Shown here: positions 56,800 to 64,000 of the stretch, piece after piece
How positions within the stretch are numbered: the first letter of the stretch is position 1
Layout: the number at the start of each line of letters is the position of its first letter
Assembly (NCBI RefSeq): GCF_000315625.1
Contig: NW_005434647.1
Location: 176,103-240,102 of the forward strand
Direction: 5' to 3'
DNA from: Guillardia theta CCMP2712
Lineage: Eukaryota; Cryptophyceae; Pyrenomonadales; Geminigeraceae
DNA length: 64,000 nucleotides
Position numbers and translations under genes: made by a program
Notes under the pieces: generated by a model
Databases searched by the model: none
What the model was told of the DNA's origin: nothing
What the model saw: the letters and a program-made list of their open reading frames with translations, nothing else

Positions 56800-58530
56800 G
56801 ACGGAGACCGGAGCGTTAAACCGCCGTGACCCCCGTCAGCCGTCACGTTACCGGACCCTCCGGGATGGCTCTTAACGACTCCCAACTGGTGAGCGTATCT
56901 GAAACGAGGGGGTCAAATGCCCTTCTGAGTAGGGGTGGGGTCGAGCATTTATCTGCTTCCACGATAAGACCTGGTTATTCGCGTTTAAACTTGAAGTACC
57001 GTACAAGTTGTCACGTACTGATTTTTAACTTAACTTTGAGTAACTAAACTGTCCGCCGCTGCCACGGTCAGCCTGTCGTCGTGACAGATTCTACCATCGC
57101 GCGGCGGCGCAGCGATCGGACGGCGGTCACTGGGCGGCCACGGGTGCGCGGCGAGCTTCGGAACGCGAGTCAACTTACGGTTCGGTCCGATTACTGAGTG
57201 ACGGAGTGACGGTGCCTGCCGGCCGCTGAGCCTGACTTTGAAGTCAGTCAGGCTCAGCTTTACTAAACGGTTTACAACTTACTAACTTAAGTTACCGTTA
57301 AGTTAGCCTTGACTCAGTGAAGCCGGGCCGTCCGATCGGAACTTTGCCCGTCCGGTCGGCCCCGGTGTGCCCGGCCGATCATGCCAGTGCCTACCAAGCA
57401 CGGGGCCGCCGCGCGGGCGTGACGGCGGCGGTCCGTCCCGGTCTGCGGCGGGGGCGGCGTGACTGAGCCCGAGGTGACTCGGGCCCGACTGGCAACCGTT
57501 GGCCCTAGTAGTGCCACCGACTCAAACCGTTCAACGGTTCAACGGGTGACCGAACTCCCGGTCCGTCACCCGGCGGCGGTGCCGTCCGACTCAGTCGTCA
57601 TCAGTCCGATCCGATGCCGCGGCCCTGGCCCCGGGCCGGGCACTGATCATTGGACACTTGAGTTATTACGGTTAGCCTGTCCGATCACGATACCGTGAAT
57701 CAAGCCTATGCCATCATCATGGCCGGGCTTCAGTGATACAGTGATCATGCGGACCGTCAATTGAACTTGGCAGTTACCCGGTAATACCGTGCCGCATGCC
57801 GTCCGTGACGGTCAGCCACGTACCCGGTGACCGGTGGCCCTCCGACGGTTCAACGGTTGGCCCGGACTCCGGGAACGGCCCGGCCGCGGCCGGGGCGGCC
57901 GGGCCGGGTTCAATGGTTCGAGCCAGTGACTTTCCCTCAGCCTGTCAAGTTACCAAAGTTAAGTTCAACGGTTAAAAATCAGTACGAGGACACTGATTGA
58001 ATCAGGAGAGTATCGGACTCAGCAGGCTTGGCACAGGCCATACGACGAGAAGAGAAAAGACAGCGAGAACCAACCCTTATCCGGGCCTGCCGCAGTGCCG
58101 ACTGTGCTGTCCCCTTCAGTAAGTTTCCGACAGTGACTCAGTGACTGTCACAACTGACCGTACCGTCGGACGGTTGGCAGCGCAGTCCGAGGCGCTGAGG
58201 CCGCGAATTCAGTGCCGCAGGTTCTGAAGCCGCCTGAGGCCGCTGAGAACGAGCCACGGGGGCGGTCTGACTCAGTCGTCACGCCACGCGACTGAGCCTC
58301 CGTCACGGACTCGGAGTCCGACCCGGTACAGTTCTGAGAGGCTGAGGCTGGCAGTGAAGGCCGGTGCCGGAGGGGCCCTGGCAGAACCCGGGCCGGCGGT
58401 CAGCGTCACGGGCGAGTCGCAGCCGCGCCATCACCATGCGGTACTAGAGGGCCCTTACAGGCTGAGCCACGTACGGTACGGTAGTGGCCGCGGTGACTCC
58501 GACCTGATCAAGTTGATGATTGAGATGATG
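56800..58530. repeat. GC-rich repeat island with inverted AAAATCAGTACG ends
   Basis: At 57010-57045 the sequence reads GTACTGATTTTTAACTTAAC then TTTGAGTAAC; at 57950-57985 the related motif AAAGTTAAG...GGTTAAAAATCAGTACG stands in the opposite orientation. About 900 bases of GC-rich sequence lie between them (CGGTCCGATC, TTCAACGGTTCAACGG, CCGGGCCGG). The right side continues into the 130-base segment shared with 46.88-47.01 kb. Confidence 0.8.
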
Positions 58531-59786
58531 GATATGAGCCAACCATTTCGAGCTAAGTCCGGGCAGCATCCCGGCATACCATACAAGCTTCTCTATTGCT
58601 CCACTAGGAGGTGAAGTAAAACAACCCTCACATCGAAGGTGCAAACAACCATTATATCGAAGGTGCGATGACACAAGAACCGTTGTGTGGAACATGTTAC
58701 GCGGATGAAGGAGTCTGGTATTCGTGTGTGCACGTATAGGCAAAGTATCCGTCACTGCAATACAGACCTGACAACTAGCAGATAGAAGACTTCATGGGGA
58801 ATTGCACCTTCGTACTGCCACAAGCCATAAAACGAGTTGGATGATTGATCGTAGCTGCGTTGAACAACATGATTCGCTTGACTGGGCTCGATCCTGAACG
58901 TTCAAGTAGAGGCACACCATTGATCGTTTTCATCGTGTCTAGCCTGGTTTGCTTGTCCCGCCCATGGGTTTTCTCCCCATCTTTTCCAGCACTGATGACC
59001 CCTGGTGAGATAACGCGCTGCATGTTCTCTTGCGGCTACGCCGAGAAACTCCGGGCTGTATTTGTTAGCACGCATACCTTCCAGAGTCTTCCACTAGCTA
59101 TAGGCTCTCATGTTCTCCGCTGCCATCATGGCGGTCGTCGTTCGCTCTCCTTGTCACTCCTCTGGTGACTAGAAGGGCAAACCGGAGCAAACAAAGGAGG
59201 GGGAGGATAGAGCCTACAAACCCGCCTCAATAAAATACTAGGAAACGAAGGAGGCAGCGAAAACCGGCACTCCAACCACGTAAGCGACGGCATGCACGAC
59301 AAGCAGGGGAACAAGGATCAGGACAAAGAGCAGTAGCGCAAGGCCCCTGCGAGGAGGACGGATAGTGAAACACGCGCAAGGGGCGGATCTCCTGAGTTAA
59401 CTAAAGATATCAGTCACCCCGTGCACGATAGGTGGCCGGGTGCCGCCTGTTTTACTGCGGAGCCCCCGGGTCTGAGCGGGAAGGAGGGGTATCTGTATGA
59501 AATGCACACCACACAAACTTGACGGGGGGGCATGCAGAGCGAGAGGAGGGGAGGGAGAGGTATGGAGATAGTCAGAGAGCACACCACACAAACTTAGGGA
59601 GAGGGAGGATGAGAGGATAGGTAGATAGAGTATGAGGTAGATGGACGGCCTGCTAGACACCCTGGAAGGTGATTGGAGGCGATGGCGCCGAAAGCAAGGA
59701 ACGAGGGTTGCGAGAGTGCAAGAGTACAAGAGAGAAGGACAACCAGAGATAAACAGTCAGAGAGGGAGAGATTGGATTCATCTCGA
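58531..59786. other. Intergenic region, one possible terminal exon on the minus strand
   Basis: Unique sequence. At 59249-59360 (-) a GCAG acceptor is followed by a frame encoding a hydrophobic segment (LALLLFVLILVPLLVV) and stop, which could be the last exon of a membrane protein gene; no partner exon was found. A GA-rich tract with a duplicated GCACACCACACAAACTTG segment lies at 59500-59640. Confidence 0.35.
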
Positions 59787-62706
59787 ATGACGTCTTGTTA
59801 CAGGCCAGCCTGCACTCCCATGAAGGCCAAATCTGTGTACCTCACTGGGAAACTCATATGTGGCGGGACAAGCGTGTCGAGGAGCATGCGCGTAACGCCA
59901 CAGTTGACTGCAATTGTGCACCCCAAGTGGATCAGGTCCGATGGACTGACGCATCAGCTTTGCCTTCATGCCCGGAGCAGACAGCTGCAGCTGGTAAGCA
60001 GCCAGTGCTATACCACATGTGCAAGGGGAGGGCGATCGCGGCCGCAGGAGGCAACTAGGGAGCGATGGTTTCACTCTAGCAGAGTCTTGGGTCATGACGT
60101 GCGGAAGATTAAGGATGTTGCTCGTGAGGACGCCAAGGGCGAGGAGGGCAAGCCGGACGACGAGGCCAACCACCGAGAGGCGCTCAACGTGACGTACCTT
60201 GGACTCGGGAAGAACATTGTGTTGTGCGTCGGGAAAGGTAATTGTGGCGTGTTGACCTTGTGCTCTTGCTCCCGTGTGGGCGCCCCACTGCTCTACTTCC
60301 GCATCCTTCCTGTCTCTACATCTCTCTATCTCTCTGTCTCTCCCCCGCCCCCCCCCCCTTTCCCCCACTTTCTCCTTCTCCCTCCCTCCCCCCCCCCTCC
60401 CTCTCCCGGCGATATTGTCCTCCGGTGTCGTCCTACATCGCACTTTGTAATGTCCCTTGCTGCTGCTTCCCAGGCGTTTTCGGCGTCACCGCCAACTCCT
60501 CGGCTCTCATAGCCGACGCCATTCACTCGCTCTCCGACATGGTCGCTGACCTTGTCGCCCTCGCCACCCTCAAAGTTGCACATCTTCCAGCAGACAAGAA
60601 ATACCCCTACGGTCAGCTGCCCCCCCTCCTCCTCCTTCATCTCCTCCTTCATCATCTCCTTCCCCTTCTTCCTTGTTTGTTGAGCCACCATGATGATTCC
60701 AACTGTCTTTCTGCTCTTTTTTTCTCTCCTCCTCTTGCTCTTGTGGTTTCTCTCTTCTTCTTCTTGATCTCTCTTCCTCGGCCCGATATTGATCGAACCG
60801 CAGGGCACGGCAAGTTCGAGTCCATCGGGGCCCTGTGTGTGAGTCGTGCTAGCGAATAGGTCGATGACAGCTGGGGTATGACTATCTGTCAAGGTGTCGA
60901 GCATGCTTGTTGCTGCTGGCGGTGGGCTTGCCTATCACTCTGTCGAGCTGCTGCAGGTCTGCCATTTCTTGCTTGCACGAACGAGGGACGTGACTCGGGC
61001 AGGCGGTGGAGGGAGCAGCGGTACCCACGGCTGCAGCGCTGTGGATCAGCATGGCGGCGATCGGGCTCAACGAGGCTCTGTTCCACATCACGCTCAAGGC
61101 TGGCAACCGAGCAAGAAGTCAGACAGTGATAGCCAACGCCTGGCATCATCGATCAGACGCCTGTCAGACCACTTGCTCCCCCAAGCTTCTGTTTGACAAA
61201 CCCGATGATCCCCCCGCTCCTTCTCCCTCTCTCACGTTTGCTGTTCATGTCTTCAACATGAAATTCCTTCCTCCTCCCCTTCCTCCTCCTTGCCCACTCC
61301 CCTGCTCGAACTCATCTTTTCTGTCAGTGTCTTCTGTGGTTGCCATGGTCGGTATTGGCGCAGCCATGTCCGGCTATCCCATCATGGACCCGATCGCTGC
61401 TGGAGTCGTTGGACTCATGATAGCAAAGACCGGTATGTCCTTCACTTCCTTGTGCGATCTCATTCATCTGCTTTCGCCTTCTCTCCTCCTTCTTGTCATC
61501 ATCCTCTACCTCCTTTCCGTCTCCTCCTCGAGTAACTCGTTTGATTGCTTTCCTCTGTCCCCTCTCTTTCAAACGTCTCTGACGCAACCAAGGAGGAGAG
61601 ATGGTCCTTCAGAGCGTGCGGGAACTCACTGACGCCAACGAGGAGGATTTCATTGAGGTACTCGGACCCGACAGTCCCCCCTAGCTCCTGACTTGCTGTA
61701 GGCTCTGGCAGAGACCATAGGAGCAGTTCCAGGTTCATTGTCTGTCTTGCCTTCTTGTTGCCTGCTGCTCCCTGCGCTAACATGCTCTTGTTGCAATCGC
61801 CACTTTGTTTGCTGCTTCGTCGTGGATGCTCTCGAACTCCTGAAGGTGTCTCGAGGATTCAAGCTGTCCGCCATCGCCGTATGGGTCCTTATCACATCGT
61901 CGATGCTCAGATCGAAGTTCAGTGCGAGTTGTCTGTGTCTGCTGCGTCCCAGGTCTCCCCTTCCATCTCCTCCTCCTCCTCCTCATCATCATCATCACCA
62001 CCACCACCACCACCACCACCTTTCTTGAGCTCTTCTGGCTCTACTTTCTCTTCTTCTGCCCCTTCAGTAGCTGACTTCCAGCCGCCAGGTCGCTGACTCG
62101 GCTCGAGCTGCAGTGAAGCGCGAAATGCCGGAGGTTGTTTTGCAGGCTCTGCTCGCACGACTGACCTGACACTCTCTCGTCCTCCGCCTCCTGGCATCCG
62201 CAGGTAACAGAGATGATAGTCCATATCTCTCCAGNNNNNNNNNNNNNNNNNNNNNNNNNNNNNNNNNNNNNNNNNNNNNNNNNNNNNNNNNNNNNNNNNN
62301 NNNNNNNNNNNNNNNNNNNNNNNNNNNNNNNNNNCGGACATTCACCTTGAGCTGGAGGACCATTGCTGGGGTCAGTGCGGCCAGTCGCTGGGGTGAGTCC
62401 TGGGCGGACCTGACCTTTGCCCCGAGTTCCACCTCCTTCCTCCTCCCTTGTGCGCTCCTTCCTTGCATGCTTCCCCTTCTCTGCATCAAATTTCATCCCG
62501 GGGTCCTTCCGGGCCGACCTCCCGCGCCACCCCAGGCCCTCCTTTTTCCCATCCGATGGCTCTCCTTTGCCTTGCTTACTTGCTCTGAGTTGCTCGCACG
62601 CAGCCCAACATGCGCCATCGCTGCCAAGGCGGAGAAGCTGAACAAGCCCAAGAACAGCGAATTGGCTGCGAGCACCTTAAAGGAGAAGAGAGCGGCAAGC
62701 GTGTAG
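59787..62706 (+). CDS. MTP2-like cation diffusion facilitator (13 exons, gap in exon region)
   Basis: Known of the family: proton-coupled efflux or sequestration of Zn, Mn or Fe by six-span CDF transporters. Exons: 59787-60237, 60474-60611, 60804-60838, 60894-60956, 61003-61162, 61328-61432, 61593-61657, 61702-61732, 61846-61952, 62089-62133, 62204-gap, gap-62392, 62604-62706; all junctions keep phase. Seen: span 2 with ALIADAIHSLSDMV (metal-site HxxxD), KYPYGHGKFESIGAL, SSMLVAAGGGLAYHSVELL, the second metal motif HHRSDALSSVVAMVG, YPIMDPIAAGVVGLMI, and the cytosolic domain with YHIVDAQIEVQCELSVSA and VADSARAAVKREMPE then VTEMIVHISP. The order matches plant MTP2/MTPC2. The N-terminus is basic and Ser/Arg-rich, which suits organelle targeting. 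A 54-base stretch at 59995-60048 with intron-like ends is a multiple of three and may be optional. Start chosen at the ATG before the basic region; 59673 is in frame upstream. Confidence 0.88.
60300..60420. repeat. Pyrimidine-rich intron tract
   Basis: TCTCTATCTCTCTGTCTC followed by long C/T runs in intron 1 of the CDF gene. Confidence 0.75.
61963..62022. repeat. Compound CCT/CAT/CAC trinucleotide repeat
   Basis: Successive TCC, TCA and CCA units in an intron of the CDF gene. Confidence 0.9.
62235..62334. other. Assembly gap (100 N)
   Basis: Exactly 100 undetermined bases inside the CDF coding region, just after the VHISP segment. The true length is unknown. Confidence 0.99.
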
Positions 62707-62734
62707 CCGATGATTGACGCCGGGCTGCTGATAG

Positions 62735-63485
62735 CCTAACGCGACTCGCCCGGCCGAGTAGCGCATGCGCGTCATGGTAGGTCACCAGTGGTAGTCTAGA
62801 CGATGATCGGATCAGTGAAGTACTGGCCGCATGTAAGCCATTGAAAGATTCTCCAGCCTGGCAGGCTCGCCGGACTGACTCGCTCTCGGCCGGCCTGCCA
62901 TTCCGGCCCGCCGGCCCGGGTTGGAGTTCACTGTCCGACAGCAATCCGCCGTCACTGTGACCGCGGAGGGGGGGCGCGCCGCGGCTGAGGAGTCGGGCTG
63001 CCACTGCCAGTCCGACGGTCAGGAGTCGGCACCGACGGTGAGTGCCGCCGCGCGGCCCGCCGTGATCGGATTCCGCGGCGCCGTGACAGTGAATCGGACT
63101 GGCAGCGCCAAGTGACTCAGTCGGAATGGCCCCGGCCGGTACTAAATTCAAATGATTTGTGACTCAGTCCGCCGATCATCATGCTAAGCCCGGGCCGCAC
63201 CGTGACTCGGACCGTCACCGGGTGATCGGACCGTGTGACCGTGCCACTGCCAGGAAGTTCAATTCCGACATGATCCTCCGAGGCGGCTCCCCCGGCGGGC
63301 CCAACTTGGCCCCCGGGCGGCTCGGTCCTGACTCGCCGCGGAGTCCGAGTCCGGGGCCGGCGAGAGGCTGGCCGCGGCCCACTGCCAGCCTGGAGTGCGG
63401 GCCCCCGGGCCGGGCCCGGCGCTTCAGTTCAGAGTCGGAAGGCTTCAACCGGGACTCAGCCGACGGGCACTGGAGTGTGACTAGT
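62735..63485. repeat. GC-rich repeat island
   Basis: CCGGCCCGCCGGCCCGGG, GTGATCGGACCG, CCCGGGCCGCACCGTGACTCGG and related motifs, begins about 30 bases after the stop of the CDF gene. No credible coding sequence. Confidence 0.7.
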
Positions 63486-63625
63486 CACAAGTTTTTCAGA
63501 CGGTCACTTGAAAGTTTCAGATGCGCCTCCATGATTTGTAGGCGGAATTGTTGACGAACAAACAAGTCGTGGAGGAGGGCGTGCAATCCGTTGCTCCTTC
63601 CGGGCAAGCTTTTCCGTCACTCTCC

Positions 63626-64000
63626 ATGAGCATGCGTAGCAGAAGCGTCAGGATCTTGCTTCTTGCACTACTGCAGTGTGCTTCATGCTTCATTCTGCCG
63701 GGCCCGGGAGGTGTCAGCCAGTGCTCAACAAGATCGTTCTTGACATGCCGCAGCATGCACGATAACAACGAGAAGGAGATGTGGTACGAAGAAAGAGTGT
63801 CTGAGAATCCCTCCAACGTAGAGAACCTGATCAAGTTTGCTCATTTCCTGCAAGGCATTGGTAAGTACGATCGAGCAGCGAAAATGTACAGCACAGCCCT
63901 GCAGTTCGATTCGGAGGAGGCAAGGAGGCAATCGTACGAAATTACAAACAGCAAAAATGCCTCCATCGAGATAAGATCCTGGGAGAAGACAGAGATCGCA
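63626..64000 (+). CDS. Plastid-targeted protein, TPR-like (partial, 3' end outside window)
   Basis: Open frame of 125 residues running off the window edge. The N-terminus is a signal peptide (RILLLALLQCASC) with predicted cleavage before Phe-Ile-Leu-Pro, the Phe+1 mark of plastid import in red-lineage complex algae. Then comes a charged region with NVENLIKFAHFLQGIGKYDR and AAKMYSTALQFDSEEARRQ, which has the spacing of a tetratricopeptide helix pair. No stop or obvious donor is met before 64000. Function cannot be told. Upstream sequence to 63490 is the GC-rich island, so the promoter must be short or lie within the repeat. Confidence 0.6.
   Translation, partial: MSMRSRSVRILLLALLQCASCFILPGPGGVSQCSTRSFLTCRSMHDNNEKEMWYEERVSENPSNVENLIKFAHFLQGIGKYDRAAKMYSTALQFDSEEARRQSYEITNSKNASIEIRSWEKTEIA

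Noticed and set aside
46859-58110. SINE with tRNA-derived promoter as origin of the shared 130-base unit
   Set aside because: No A box or B box (GGTTCGANNCC) is visible in the shared sequence.

Overview
The window is eukaryotic nuclear DNA. Most genes can be read as exons joined by short GT-AG introns (about 35-350 bases), with consistent phase across neighbouring exons. Four proteins start with a signal peptide. In three of them (at 544-2621, 25283-27416 and 63626-64000) the predicted cleavage site is followed by Phe, the bipartite plastid-targeting signature of algae with a red-derived complex plastid. With intron-rich genes and SQD2- and FtsH-type plastid proteins, this suggests a cryptophyte of the Guillardia type. 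The organism is an inference; no marker gene proves it.

Layout. 1-275 (+): 3' end of a HEATR1/UTP10 nucleolar protein. 544-2621 (-): plastid SQD2-type sulfolipid synthase. 3366-4246 (+): small protein with two tandem CxxC repeat units. 4265-8029 (-): ZRANB3 fork-remodelling helicase/HNH nuclease, 12 exons resolved. 8506-12283: two head-to-head copies of a Cys-rich type I membrane protein around a 100-N gap. 14400-16673 (+): SEC23. 17030-21623 (-): ALIX/BRO1 protein ending in a WW domain. 24361-25047 (+): unknown 159-aa protein. 25283-27416 (-): plastid FtsH. 30470-30707 (+): 53-aa protein. 30939-31648 (-): secreted Cys-rich protein. 33166-34286 (-): ankyrin protein. 35120-41506 (+): WDR62/MAPKBP1 scaffold, 11 exons. 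47372-49120 (-): amidohydrolase. 49450-51037 (-): RPF1 (Brix). 52662-55583 (+): p300/CBP-like KAT11 protein. 59787-62706 (+): MTP2-type cation transporter, interrupted by a second gap. 63626-64000 (+): start of a plastid-targeted protein with a helical-repeat look.

Between the genes lie repeat islands of two recurring kinds: very GC-rich blocks (8.0, 12.3-13.6, 28.7-29.1, 32.5, 43.4-44.0, 46.7-47.2, 56.8-58.5 and 62.7-63.5 kb) that share exact motifs, and blocks of degenerate ACCCCT/AGGGGT sequence (3.1, 13.6-13.9, 22.0, 27.7-28.4, 31.7, 42.3-43.4 and 44.1-44.6 kb). The two kinds often sit side by side. They look like one uncharacterised interspersed repeat landscape.

The genes form no operon. 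Functional groups are ribosome biogenesis (HEATR1, RPF1), membrane traffic (SEC23, ALIX), genome maintenance and chromatin (ZRANB3, KAT11), plastid function (SQD2, FtsH, the last gene), and surface or secreted Cys-rich proteins. No tRNA, rRNA or CRISPR was recognised by eye. Splice sites were assigned by hand from phase, consensus and family conservation, with no transcript data.
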